From CAZKNJ01 sp964554185 (GTDB lineage: Bacteria > 4484-113): a stretch of 20,202 nucleotides of DNA. Made by a program: the position numbers and the translations under genes. How positions within the stretch are numbered: position 1 is the stretch's first letter; every line of letters starts with the position of its first letter. Below, one piece after another: positions 1 to 7,875 of the stretch. Location of the stretch: the NCBI GenBank assembly GCA_964554185.1, contig CAZKNJ010000033.1, positions 1 to 20,202 on the forward strand. Reading direction: 5' to 3'. Below the pieces are notes generated by a model, which saw only the letters and a list, made by a program, of their open reading frames with translations, was not told the DNA's origin and searched no databases.

Positions 1-1
1 C

Positions 2-31
2 TTGACAAACCGCCCCGCCGCGCAATACACT
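2..31 (+). promoter_or_regulatory. Probable sigma70-type promoter for rplU-rpmA
   Basis: A perfect -35 hexamer TTGACA lies at 2-7 and a weaker -10, TACACT, at 26-31, with an 18-base spacer. Transcription would start near 38, giving a leader of about 18 bases that contains the AGGAG ribosome binding site at 44-48. The -10 matches the TATAAT consensus at only four positions, so this is a reasonable but unproven promoter. Confidence 0.5.
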
Positions 32-55
32 ACCCGTTCGCTCAGGAGTCTGCGG

Positions 56-364
56 ATGTACGCCGTAATCGAAATCAAAGGCAAACAATTCCGGGTCAGC
101 GAGGGTGACACCCTCTCTCTACCCCGCTGCGCGGCCGAGGCGGGTGCGAAGCTCACGCCTGACCGCGTGCTGCTCATTGGCGGCGACGAGGTGAAGGTCG
201 GCACGCCCGAAGTGAAAGGCGCGAAAGTTGACCTCCTGGTGGTGGAGCACACCCGCGGCCCGAAGATTCGCGGCTTCAAGTACAAGGCTAAAATCAACTA
301 CAAGCGCGCCTGGGGCCACCGCGACGATCTCACGGTCGTGCGCGTGGAGAAGATAAAGGCGTAG
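56..364 (+). CDS. rplU: 50S ribosomal protein L21
   Basis: Encodes ribosomal protein L21 (102 residues), which binds 23S rRNA in the large subunit. The protein begins MYAVIEIKGKQFRV, the typical L21 amino terminus, and contains the conserved stretch VEHTRGPKIRGFKYKAKINY near the carboxyl end. The frame is open further upstream, but ATG at 56 is chosen because it gives the family-standard start and length and has an AGGAG Shine-Dalgarno at 44-48. It is followed after 10 bases by rpmA, the usual rplU-rpmA order. It ends in TAG. The obg GTPase gene that often follows this pair is not present here; transporter genes come next. Confidence 0.97.
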   Translation: MYAVIEIKGKQFRVSEGDTLSLPRCAAEAGAKLTPDRVLLIGGDEVKVGTPEVKGAKVDLLVVEHTRGPKIRGFKYKAKINYKRAWGHRDDLTVVRVEKIKA

Positions 365-374
365 GTGATCTGAT

Positions 375-620
375 ATGGCACACAAGAAAGGACTCGGCAG
401 CAGCCGCAACGGCAGAGACTCCAATGGCCAGCGGCGCGGCGTGAAAATGTACGGCGGCCAGGCCGTCATCAGCGGCAACATCATCGTGCGCCAGGTGGGC
501 AACCGCGTCTACCCCGGCGACGGCGCGGGCCAGGGGCGCGATTTCACCATCTACGCCCGGCGCGACGGCTTTGTGAAGTTCTACCGCAAGGGCAAGAAAG
601 TCTACTGCGCAATCGCGTAG
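375..620 (+). CDS. rpmA: 50S ribosomal protein L27
   Basis: Encodes ribosomal protein L27 (81 residues), whose amino-terminal tail reaches the peptidyl transferase centre of the 50S subunit. It starts MAHKKGLGSSRNGRDSNGQR, the normal form, without the cleavable N-terminal extension seen in Firmicutes and relatives. The core GQAVISGNIIVRQ and the region RVYPGDGAGQGRD match the family. It lies 10 bases downstream of rplU and is almost certainly in the same transcript. After the TAG stop a 5-bp GGGCC/GGCCC hairpin (620-632) appears without an adjacent T-run, so it is at best a weak terminator. Confidence 0.97.
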   Translation: MAHKKGLGSSRNGRDSNGQRRGVKMYGGQAVISGNIIVRQVGNRVYPGDGAGQGRDFTIYARRDGFVKFYRKGKKVYCAIA

Positions 621-684
621 GGCCTGCGGCCCCGGCGGCTAATCGGGTTTTCCCTCCGGTTTTGCTGAACTTTCGCGCGCGTAG

Positions 685-690
685 TATCAT
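685..690 (+). promoter_or_regulatory. Candidate -10 element for the efflux operon
   Basis: TATCAT at 685-690 lies 33 bases before the ATG at 724. The same hexamer precedes trkA and the DUF389 gene in this window. No convincing -35 and no TG extension is present. The gap after rpmA (621-723) holds nothing else recognisable except the small GC hairpin right after the rpmA stop. Confidence 0.4.
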
Positions 691-723
691 CTAACTAACC
701 AGGTACCTCTCCCGGGAGTGCAA

Positions 724-2004
724 ATGCGTTTTCTTCGTTGGCTGTATCGCAGCAAATGGTGGCTCCTCTTCGTCGTTGCCGTTATCGGCGCGCTCTGGTT
801 CGGCGTCAAGGCCAACTTCGCCTCCGGCCCCAAGCCGGTGGAGGAGGTCTTCACGGTTGAGCGCAAGACTATTGTCCGCAGCGAGACCATCCACGGCACC
901 CTCAAGTCCAAGAGCCAGGTGGAGGTCAAGGCCAAGGTCGGCGGCATCCTCAAGGAAGTGCCGGTGATTGAAGGCGACTCGGTTACGCTCGGTCAGGTGC
1001 TCGCGCGCATTGACGAGGTTGACCTGCGCAAGGACCTCAAGCAGGCGCAGGTGCGCTACGAGCTGGCGAAGGCCCAGTATGATAAGGCCAAGAAGGGCGG
1101 GACCCGCGAGCAGGTCTCCGGCTTGGAAGCGGACATGAAGAACCGCGAAGTGGAGATGGAGCTGGCGCGGGAGAACCTCAGCCGCATCCAGGCGCTCTAC
1201 GACAAGGGCTACTCCTCCGACCAGGAGCTGGAAGACGCCAAGGGGCGATTTGAGCGGGCGCAGGCGGCGTATGAAGATGGGCAGCAGCGCCTGAAGTACG
1301 CCCGGTCCGAGGCCTCGCCGGAGGACCTGGCCATCGCCGAAGCCCAGCTCAAGCAGGCGAAAATATCGCTGGAGATCGCGCAGGAAGACCTGCAGAACGC
1401 GACCGTCCGCAGCGAGGTGGACGGCAAGGTGCTGGCGGTTGAGCTGGATCCGGGCGCCACGGTCGTGGCCTCGGTGGACGGCCGCGAAGGCAACGTAATC
1501 CTCATAGTCGGCGACACCACTTCCATCCTCGTGGAATGCGAGATCGGCGAGGACCTCATCGGCGTGCTGGAGGAAGGAATGCCGGTGGACTTTGATCTGT
1601 CCTTTATTAAGGACCGCAAGGTGAAGGGCAAGATATCCCGCATATCCCACTTCGGCCGGCCCAACAACAACGGCGTGGTGATGTTCCCCATGGAAATGGA
1701 GCTCTCCGAGGACATCGGCGAGCCGCGCCTGGGCAGCACGGCCAAAGGCACCATCGTGGCCTCCAAGAAAGAGAACGTGCTCTCGCTGCCGGTGGTCGCC
1801 GTCTCCGCCAAGGAGGGTAAGAAGATAGTGAAGAAGCAGCTTCCCGGCGGCAAGACCGAGGAGGTGGAAGTGCAGACCGGCATCTCCGACGGCCGCTCGG
1901 TGGAGATAATCTCCGGGCTGGAGGAAGGCGACAAGGTCGTGGCGGAACTGACCGCGAACGAACCGCAGCCGCAGGCCGGCGGCGGCGGCCGGATGCGGCG
2001 CTAG
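724..2004 (+). CDS. MacA/HlyD-type periplasmic membrane fusion protein
   Basis: An efflux adaptor (membrane fusion protein) of 426 residues, expected to be anchored in the inner membrane and to link a transporter to an outer component. Residues about 8-27 form a single membrane anchor after a basic RFLRWLYRSKWW stretch. The biotinyl-lipoyl half-motif VEVKAKVGGILKEVPVIEGDSV is followed by an alpha-helical hairpin rich in K, E, A and Q (roughly residues 95-215), then the second lipoyl half (SEVDGKVLAVELDPGATV), a beta-barrel domain and a membrane-proximal domain ending in a Gly-rich GGGGRMRR tail. A GTG two codons upstream is also in frame, but the GGGAG at 714-718 is correctly spaced only for ATG 724. 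It is followed 13 bases later by the first of two permeases, the MacA-MacB gene order. The substrate cannot be told. Confidence 0.88.
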   Translation: MRFLRWLYRSKWWLLFVVAVIGALWFGVKANFASGPKPVEEVFTVERKTIVRSETIHGTLKSKSQVEVKAKVGGILKEVPVIEGDSVTLGQVLARIDEVDLRKDLKQAQVRYELAKAQYDKAKKGGTREQVSGLEADMKNREVEMELARENLSRIQALYDKGYSSDQELEDAKGRFERAQAAYEDGQQRLKYARSEASPEDLAIAEAQLKQAKISLEIAQEDLQNATVRSEVDGKVLAVELDPGATVVASVDGREGNVILIVGDTTSILVECEIGEDLIGVLEEGMPVDFDLSFIKDRKVKGKISRISHFGRPNNNGVVMFPMEMELSEDIGEPRLGSTAKGTIVASKKENVLSLPVVAVSAKEGKKIVKKQLPGGKTEEVEVQTGISDGRSVEIISGLEEGDKVVAELTANEPQPQAGGGGRMRR

Positions 2005-2017
2005 CGCGGGACAGGTA

Positions 2018-3265
2018 ATGTGGGAGCTGCTTAAACTCTCGGTCAGTGGCCTTCTGCGCAAGAGCCTGCGCGCACTTCTCACGATGTTCGGTATCGTCTG
2101 GGGCATCGCGTCGGTCATCATCCTCGTGGCCATCTTTGAGGGCTTCCGTGCCCAGAACGAGCAGCACTGGGCGGGCGTCGGTTCCAGCACAGTGCAGCTG
2201 CGATACTCCGATTCCTTCACCTACGACGGCGTGAAATACCCGCTGCAGGCCGATCCGGCGGATGCAGTGTTTTTGGAGGACTACTGCCCCAATGTCGAGT
2301 CGGTGGGCGTGGAGGAAGGCGAGTGGATGGAGATGCAGCCGGTTTCATCGGCGGGCGACGCAGCCGGCGGCAGCGGCGGCACGGCGGAGCCCCAATGGTT
2401 CGGCGTGCGCGCAGTGTCCCCCAGTATTCAAGCTATCCGCGAGGTGAAGGTCTCGGCGGGGCGTTACTTCTCGCCGGTTGACTACGACCAGGCCAACAAG
2501 GTTATCGTGATGGGTTCGCGCGTGCTCAAGGAGCTCTATGGCGAGAACGCCAATCCCATCGGCGAGCTGGTAAGCCTCTCCGGCAGGTCTTTTGAAATCG
2601 TCGGCCTGCTGCAAAAGGACTCGGGGTTCCTTGACTGGCATGTGCTGATGCCCTATTCCACCTACGAGAAGAACATCCGCCCCTCGGGTAGTAGCGACCT
2701 CAACCTGCTGGTGAAGCTGAAAAACCCGGAGAAGTACGACGAAACCGTTACCCGGATAAAGCATATGCTGGCCGCCCGGCACGGCTACGACCCCAATGAT
2801 GAAACCGCCATCCGGGTGCAGGACTTTGCCCGCTGGCGCGAAGAAGGCCAGACGATGGTGGTTATGATGCTCATCGTCGCCTACTTCGTGGGCGTAATGA
2901 CGCTGGCCATCGGCGCGGTGGGCGTGATGAATATTATGCTGGTGAACGTGCGCGAGCGCAGGCGCGAGATCGGCTTGCGCAAGGCGCTCGGCGCCACCCG
3001 GCGCTCCATCCAGCTTCAGTTCCTTGTCGAAGCCCTGCTGCTCACTGGCGTGGGCGGCTTCGCGGGAATAGGCCTGGGGCTGACCATGGTAGGGCTGATG
3101 AAGGTCATCCCCCAGAAGGTTGAGGAGTTCCCCGAACCCAATGTGACCGTCAGCCTCCTCGTTGTCGCGGTGCTGGTGAACCTCGTTGTCGGCGTCATCG
3201 CCGGCACCTACCCGGCGCGCCAGGCAGCGGCGCTTGACCCCATTGTCGCGCTGCGGGACGAATAA
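2018..3265 (+). CDS. MacB/FtsX-type ABC transporter permease (first copy)
   Basis: Membrane subunit of a type VII (MacB-like) ABC transporter, 415 residues. The first transmembrane helix lies in LLTMFGIVWGIASVIILVAIF (about 22-42), followed by a large extracytoplasmic MacB core domain (about 45-275), then three helices in the carboxyl FtsX domain, including VGVMTLAIGAVGVMNIML and the cytoplasmic RERRREIGLRKALGA coupling segment. It ends in the typical ARQAAALDPIVALRDE. A GGGACAGG site precedes the ATG. The stop and the start of the next gene share one base (TAATG), so the two permeases are translationally coupled. No nucleotide-binding domain is fused, and none is encoded next to it. The domain order and length fit permease-only members of the family; cargo is unknown. 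Confidence 0.88.
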   Translation: MWELLKLSVSGLLRKSLRALLTMFGIVWGIASVIILVAIFEGFRAQNEQHWAGVGSSTVQLRYSDSFTYDGVKYPLQADPADAVFLEDYCPNVESVGVEEGEWMEMQPVSSAGDAAGGSGGTAEPQWFGVRAVSPSIQAIREVKVSAGRYFSPVDYDQANKVIVMGSRVLKELYGENANPIGELVSLSGRSFEIVGLLQKDSGFLDWHVLMPYSTYEKNIRPSGSSDLNLLVKLKNPEKYDETVTRIKHMLAARHGYDPNDETAIRVQDFARWREEGQTMVVMMLIVAYFVGVMTLAIGAVGVMNIMLVNVRERRREIGLRKALGATRRSIQLQFLVEALLLTGVGGFAGIGLGLTMVGLMKVIPQKVEEFPEPNVTVSLLVVAVLVNLVVGVIAGTYPARQAAALDPIVALRDE

Positions 3266-4557
3266 TGAAAGCGCTAACCACAGTCATCCGGCAGGCGTTC
3301 TACAACCTGATGATTAACCGCAGCCGTACGGTGCTCACGATGTTCGGCATCGCCTGGGGCATCGCCACGGTCATCCTGCTCGCGAGCCTGGTGTCCGGCT
3401 TCCAGCGCCAGAATATGCGCCGGATGGAGCAGAGCGGGCTGAATATGCTCGTGCTGGACTACGGCCGCTTCGGCACCACCGAAGACGGGGCGCTCATACC
3501 GCTGAAGCACGACCTTGCCGACGCCCAGTTTATCGTGGACAACTGCCCCTACGTGGTGAAAGCCGTGCCACAGATTGAGTCCTGGCTCAATATGACGGTG
3601 GGCGATAAGGAACGGCGCTTCGGCGTGACCGCGTCCACGCCGGAGATTGCCGAGCAGATGCAGCTCAAGCTGTTGCACGGCCGGTTCTTCAACGCCGTGG
3701 ACAACGACTCGCGCAGCAAGGTCGCCATCGTGGGCTACCGCGTGGCCGAGCACTTCTGGGGCGAAGGGGTGAATCCGGTGGGGGAGGATATTGTGCTCAC
3801 CGTCCAGTCTTCCAGCGTCCAGCGCAGCGGGAACAGCGTAAGCATCACGGTCTCCGGTGATGAGACTATGAGCGTGCCGTTCAAGGTGATCGGCATGATT
3901 GGACGCGAGCGCAGCGACCCCGACTTCCACGTGTACATCCCGCTGAGCGTGCAGGAATCGCTCTTCGGCGAGCCGGGCGTGCAGAGCGGCAGCCTTTCCA
4001 TCTACGCCACGCTGGATAGCATCAATGACTACGACAAGGGCGTGGAGATGGTCAAGCGGCTGCTGGCGGCCCGGCACGGCTACGATGTCACCGACGAAAG
4101 CGCCATCCGCGTGCGCGACTTCGCCGAGTGGCGCGATATGGCCAAGAAGATATTCGGCATGTTCTTCGCCGTGTTTTACACCATCGGCATCCTCACGCTC
4201 GCCATCGGCGCCGTGGGCGTGATGAACGTAATGCTCGTGTCGGTGCAGGAGCGCACCCGCGAAATCGGCCTGCGCAAGGCTATCGGCGCAACCTTCTATG
4301 TGATACTCACGCAGTTCATGGCGGAGTCGCTGGCGATTGCGCTCATCGGCGGAATTATGGGAATGGCGGTGGGGTTGCTGCTCACCGGCATAATGCGCAT
4401 GGCGCCTCTGCCCGACACGTTCCCGCCGCCGGTGGTTACCGCCACGACCATCTACATCGCGGTCGCCGTCAACATCGTTGTGGGCCTGCTGGCCGGAACC
4501 CTGCCGGCGCGCCAGGCGGCGTCGCTGGACCCCATCATCGCCCTCGGCTCGGAGTAG
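3265..4557 (+). CDS. MacB/FtsX-type ABC transporter permease (second copy)
   Basis: A second MacB-like permease of 430 residues, paralogous to the preceding gene. It has the same layout: an N-terminal helix in VLTMFGIAWGIATVILLASLV, a MacB extracytoplasmic core, and a three-helix FtsX domain with LAIGAVGVMNVMLVSVQERTREIGLRKAIGA. The two copies share a near-identical block (LAARHGYD, then a few residues, AIRV-DFA-WR) just before the second helix, which points to an old tandem duplication. Together they probably form a heterodimeric permease served by the adaptor upstream. Its start overlaps the previous stop by one base. The ATPase must come from elsewhere in the genome, if the system is active. 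The protein ends in the standard ARQAASLDPIIALGSE. Confidence 0.88.
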   Translation: MKALTTVIRQAFYNLMINRSRTVLTMFGIAWGIATVILLASLVSGFQRQNMRRMEQSGLNMLVLDYGRFGTTEDGALIPLKHDLADAQFIVDNCPYVVKAVPQIESWLNMTVGDKERRFGVTASTPEIAEQMQLKLLHGRFFNAVDNDSRSKVAIVGYRVAEHFWGEGVNPVGEDIVLTVQSSSVQRSGNSVSITVSGDETMSVPFKVIGMIGRERSDPDFHVYIPLSVQESLFGEPGVQSGSLSIYATLDSINDYDKGVEMVKRLLAARHGYDVTDESAIRVRDFAEWRDMAKKIFGMFFAVFYTIGILTLAIGAVGVMNVMLVSVQERTREIGLRKAIGATFYVILTQFMAESLAIALIGGIMGMAVGLLLTGIMRMAPLPDTFPPPVVTATTIYIAVAVNIVVGLLAGTLPARQAASLDPIIALGSE

Positions 4558-4569
4558 CCCGTTCGGTTA

Positions 4570-4630
4570 CAAGTACATCGGGCCTTTTACCCGGTCTAGC
4601 TGCAGCGGTGGCAGATTTCTTCCCGTGATT
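4570..4630 (+). repeat. Degenerate composite intergenic repeat, copy A
   Basis: Starts CAAGTAC, continues with a 6-bp imperfect hairpin ATCGGG/CCCGGT (4577-4595), then AGCTGCAGCGGTGG and ends TTCCCGTGATT. The segment at 13313-13370 has the same order of blocks (CAAGTAC, weak hairpin, AGCTTCAGCGGCGG, GATT, CCCGTGATT). Its GTAC head and hairpin resemble the better preserved GTAC elements elsewhere in the window. Confidence 0.55.
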
Positions 4631-4710
4631 AGCAGCCAAACGCAAGGATGCCCTCCGCTACTGCGGTATGTCCGTTGATTGGCAGTTGCCCATTCCACCT
4701 TCCTCCCCCT

Positions 4711-4749
4711 GGCGGGCGGAGCGTGCGAAGCACGCGAGGCTTGCCCGCC
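4711..4749. repeat. Nested GC-rich inverted repeat
   Basis: Outer arms GGCGGGC (4711-4717) and GCCCGCC (4743-4749) enclose an inner perfect hairpin GCGTGC-GAA-GCACGC (4721-4735). There is no T-run after it on either strand, so it does not look like an intrinsic terminator. A related arrangement, CCCGCC...GGCGGG around a smaller hairpin, occurs at 18128-18153. Confidence 0.6.
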
Positions 4750-4799
4750 CTGGCTTCAGCGGTGGCGGGGACGGGCTTCGGGCGCCAGAGGGAGGAGCT

Positions 4800-4841
4800 C
4801 CGCGCGTTAGCGCGGCTGGCACGCCGCGCGAAGCGGCGTGC
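4800..4841. repeat. Two adjacent GC hairpins
   Basis: CCGCGC-GTTA-GCGCGG (4800-4815) is followed three bases later by a 9-bp hairpin, GCACGCCGC-GCGAA-GCGGCGTGC (4819-4841). With the inverted repeat at 4711-4749 they make a cluster of three stem-loops inside the non-coding stretch 4558-5026. I see no coding potential in this stretch. Confidence 0.6.
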
Positions 4842-4949
4842 ACCCACTTCTCCTTCGCTTACCTGGGCAGTGACTATACGTGGCTAACGCACCCTGTGAG
4901 CTCTCTTCTCTCTTGCGGGCGGCTGGAGGCTGGCCGCTGGCAACTGATA

Positions 4950-5000
4950 ACCAGCCCGGCTCTTTCCAACAACCGACAACCAACAACCGGAAACCACTCC
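4950..5000 (+). repeat. Truncated REP-like element plus CAACAACC-type stretch
   Basis: ACCAGCCCGGCTCTTTC (4950-4966) is identical to the 3' half of the GTAC repeat at 11970, but the 5' arm is missing. It is followed by a degenerate CAACAACC / CAACC tandem stretch (4966-5000). Similar stretches lie at 13375-13406 and 18034-18063. It occupies the space directly upstream of the trkA promoter. Confidence 0.6.
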
Positions 5001-5006
5001 GCCCTG

Positions 5007-5015
5007 TGCTATCAT
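5007..5015 (+). promoter_or_regulatory. Extended -10 promoter of trkA
   Basis: TGC-TATCAT, 11 bases before ATG 5027. A transcript starting about 7 bases after the hexamer would have a leader of only about 5 bases. There is no Shine-Dalgarno and no clear -35. Confidence 0.5.
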
Positions 5016-5026
5016 TCAACCGTCCC

Positions 5027-6364
5027 ATGGCGCTATCCACCATCATCGTCGGCGCGGGCGAAGTCGGCTCCTATCTCGCGAAGTACCTGTCGCAGGAGCA
5101 CAGCGTAGTCAAGGTCATTGACATTGACGCCGACAAGCTCAAATCCCTCCAGGAGCAGCTTGACATCCTCGTGGTGCACGGCAGCGGCGCGTCCGTGGAG
5201 GTGCTGCGCGAAGCCGAGTGCAAGTCCGCCGGCCTCATTCTCGCCACCACCGACAGCGACGAGGTGAACCTGGTCGCCTGCATGGTGGCGAAGAAACTCG
5301 GCGCCAAGCGCGCCATCGCCCGCATCCGCCACAAGGAGCATTTCGTCAGCCACAGCTTCTACCGCAACCTGCTGGGCATTGACCTGGTGGTTGACCCCGA
5401 TGCATTGGTGGCGGTGGAAGTGGAGAACCTCGTGCGCGAGACCGGCACCGTTGGCGTGGAGTACTTCGCCGACGGGCGCGTGGAGCTGCGCAAGATTGTG
5501 CTGGACGACAGCTGCCGCATTGCCGGAAAGCCGCTGCACGAAGTGGGCTTTCCCGAAGACAGCCTGGTGGTGGCGGTTATCCGCGACAACAACCTGCTCA
5601 TCCCCACCGGCGCCGACCACCTGGCCGTGGGCGACACCGTCCATGTCATCACCCGCGGCGACAGCAAGAAGGAGTTGCATGGCCTTTTCGGCATCGAGCG
5701 CGGCCCCTCCAAGTCGGTGATGATTCTCGGCGGCGGCGGCATCGGCACGACCATCGCCAAGCGCCTGTCGCGCCACCGCGTGGCGGTGAAGATAATCGAG
5801 GCGAGCCGCCAGCGCGGCTGGCAGATTTCGCAGGACCTGCCGCGGGTGCAGGTGATCCACGGCGACGGCACGGACATTGAACTGCTGCGCAGCGAGTACA
5901 TAGAGAACGTTGATCTCTTCATCTCCGTAACCCACAACGACGAGATGAACATCATCTCCGCGCTGATGGCGCGCGAGCTGGGCGCGCGCAAAGTCGTGGC
6001 GATTGTGGACCGCCCCAGCTACCTGCCGCTCGCGCAGAAGCTCAAAGTTGACGTGGCCGTCTCCCCGCGCCTGCTTGCCTCCAGCAAGATACTGGCGTTT
6101 GCCCGCAGCCCCCACATCCACTCGCTGTCGCTGGTGGGCGTGGGCGAGGCCGAGGTGCTGGAGTACCACCTGCCCCACGGCAGCGGCGCCAGCGGCCGGC
6201 CTTTGGTGGAACTCAATCTGCCGCCGGGAGTGATCATCGGCGCGGTGGTTCGCGAAAACGATGTAATCATCCCGCGCGGCCACACGGTCCTGCTGGACGG
6301 CGACACGGTCATCGCGTTCACGCTTGCGGAGCACGTCTCCACCGTATCCAATCTCTTCTCGTAG
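5027..6364 (+). CDS. trkA: Trk potassium uptake system NAD-binding protein TrkA
   Basis: Cytoplasmic regulatory subunit of the Trk potassium transporter (445 residues), made of two RCK units in tandem. Each begins with a Rossmann dinucleotide motif: IIVGAGEVGSYLA near residue 5 and VMILGGGGIGTTIAKRL near residue 230. Each is followed by a TrkA-C domain; the last one runs through VGVGEAEVLEYHLP and the carboxyl end. The frame is open 49 codons further upstream, but that part translates repeat DNA, while MALSTIIVGAGEVG is the standard TrkA start. There is no Shine-Dalgarno before this ATG; an extended -10 lies 11 bases upstream. The channel subunit trkH follows after 58 bases. The two genes should work together at the membrane. 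Confidence 0.93.
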   Translation: MALSTIIVGAGEVGSYLAKYLSQEHSVVKVIDIDADKLKSLQEQLDILVVHGSGASVEVLREAECKSAGLILATTDSDEVNLVACMVAKKLGAKRAIARIRHKEHFVSHSFYRNLLGIDLVVDPDALVAVEVENLVRETGTVGVEYFADGRVELRKIVLDDSCRIAGKPLHEVGFPEDSLVVAVIRDNNLLIPTGADHLAVGDTVHVITRGDSKKELHGLFGIERGPSKSVMILGGGGIGTTIAKRLSRHRVAVKIIEASRQRGWQISQDLPRVQVIHGDGTDIELLRSEYIENVDLFISVTHNDEMNIISALMARELGARKVVAIVDRPSYLPLAQKLKVDVAVSPRLLASSKILAFARSPHIHSLSLVGVGEAEVLEYHLPHGSGASGRPLVELNLPPGVIIGAVVRENDVIIPRGHTVLLDGDTVIAFTLAEHVSTVSNLFS

Positions 6365-6422
6365 CAGCCATGCCCGCCAATACTCAACGAAGCATACTCT
6401 CCCCGGGTGAGGTGCTGCTGCC

Positions 6423-7871
6423 GTGAACTTCCGCATCGTCGGCAAGGTTCTCGGCCTCTACTTCCTCTTCTACAGCATAGTCTTCGTGCTGCCGCTGCTG
6501 GTGGCGCTGGACTTCCGCGAGCGCAGCATCGCGGGCTGGTTCCTGCTCGTCGCCCTGCTCACCGCCGGGCTCGGCGCGGGGCTGTATTTCAGCCAGCGCC
6601 ACACTCGCGAGCGGATGTACCGCAAGGAAGGCCTGCTCACCGTTTCCGGCGGCTGGCTGCTCACCGCCGCCATCGGCGCGCTGCCGTTTTATCTTTCACG
6701 CGAGATACCCTCCTACACCGACGCGTTCTTCGAGACGATGAGCGGCTTCACCACCACCGGCGCCAGCATCCTCACGGACATTGAGTCCATTTCGCATGGA
6801 CTCCTTTTCTGGCGCTCGTTCACCCACTGGCTCGGCGGCATGGGCATCATCGTGCTCTTCATCGCCGTGCTGCCGGTGTTCGGCGTCGGCAGCAAGCACC
6901 TTTTCCGCGTGGAGATTCCCGGCCCAAGCAAAGACTCGTTTATGCCGCGCCTGCGCGACACCGCGCTGGTGTTGTGGGGCATCTACCTGGCGATATCCTT
7001 GCTGGAGTTCGCCGCGCTGATGCTCTGCGGGATGGACTGGTTTGACTCCGCCACCCACACCTTCGGCACCATGGCCACCGGCGGCTTCTCCACCCACAGC
7101 GCGTCCGTCGGTTATTTCCACAGCCCTGCGGTGGAGTGGGTCATTATCGCCTTCATGCTGATGGCGGGCATCAACTTCTCGCTGTACTTCCAGCTCATCC
7201 GCGGGCGCATGCTCTTCTTCCGCGACACCGAGTTTCGCGCCTATATCGGCATAGCCGCAGTGGTCGCCGCTGCGTTGTACGCCACCAACCTGCTCCACGG
7301 CGCGGTTCCCACCGGCCATCACGGCATCCGCGCTTGCGTCTTCCAGACGGTCTCCATCCTCACCACCACCGGCTTCACCACCGAGAACTTCGACGCCTGG
7401 CCGGCCTTCGCCCGAGCCGTGCTTTTCTGCCTGATGTTCATCGGCGCCAGCGCCGGCAGCACCGGCGGCGGCCTGAAGATTGTCCGCGTCGTTATTCTCG
7501 GCAAGTGGGCCTGGCGCAGCGTCATCCGCACCTTCCACCCCCAGAGCATCGTGCCGGTGCGCATCAGCGGCCGCCCGCTGACCCAGGAGATTGAAGATCA
7601 GGTCACCGGCCTGTTCGTGGCGTTCATCGGCCTCTTTCTGCTGGGCACGCTCACCATGAGCCTGCTGGGCTACAACTTTGACACCGCGATGAGCGCCTCC
7701 ATCGCCTGCCTGGGCAACATCGGCCCGGGACTCGGGCTGGTCGGCGCGGCGGAGAACTACTCCTTCATCCATCCGGTCGGCAAGTGGGTTCTATCAATGC
7801 TGATGATGGCCGGCAGGCTGGAAGTGTATGCGCTGCTGGTGCTGCTGGTGCCTTCATTCTGGCGCAAGTAG
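6423..7871 (+). CDS. trkH: Trk potassium uptake protein TrkH
   Basis: Potassium-translocating membrane subunit, 482 residues, with the four M1-P-M2 repeats of the TrkH/KtrB family. The pore-loop segments are visible at about 109-113 (FTTTG), 216-221 (TMATGG), 313-317 (LTTTG) and 430-436 (LGNIGPG). The regulatory loop after the third pore segment, GASAGSTGGGLKIVRV, is present at about 341-356. The start is a GTG with GAGGTG at 6409-6414, 8 bases upstream. It forms an operon with trkA. Its stop lies only 4 bases from the stop of a convergent second transporter, ktrB, leaving no room for a terminator between them. Confidence 0.93.
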   Translation: MNFRIVGKVLGLYFLFYSIVFVLPLLVALDFRERSIAGWFLLVALLTAGLGAGLYFSQRHTRERMYRKEGLLTVSGGWLLTAAIGALPFYLSREIPSYTDAFFETMSGFTTTGASILTDIESISHGLLFWRSFTHWLGGMGIIVLFIAVLPVFGVGSKHLFRVEIPGPSKDSFMPRLRDTALVLWGIYLAISLLEFAALMLCGMDWFDSATHTFGTMATGGFSTHSASVGYFHSPAVEWVIIAFMLMAGINFSLYFQLIRGRMLFFRDTEFRAYIGIAAVVAAALYATNLLHGAVPTGHHGIRACVFQTVSILTTTGFTTENFDAWPAFARAVLFCLMFIGASAGSTGGGLKIVRVVILGKWAWRSVIRTFHPQSIVPVRISGRPLTQEIEDQVTGLFVAFIGLFLLGTLTMSLLGYNFDTAMSASIACLGNIGPGLGLVGAAENYSFIHPVGKWVLSMLMMAGRLEVYALLVLLVPSFWRK

Positions 7872-7875
7872 CCCC

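Noticed and set aside
691..2220. Long open frame of about 509 codons on the minus strand opposite the membrane fusion protein
   Set aside because: It is antisense to a well-supported gene, has a His/Leu/Arg-rich composition typical of reverse frames of GC-rich genes, and matches no family.
4648..5108. Several plus-strand open frames in the gap before trkA
   Set aside because: They translate hairpins and CAACAACC repeats, have no ribosome binding sites, and one runs into trkA in another frame.
5033..6445. Open frame of about 470 codons antisense to trkA
   Set aside because: Composition is skewed to His, Ala, Val and Asp as expected from codon-structured antisense DNA; trkA on the plus strand is unambiguous.
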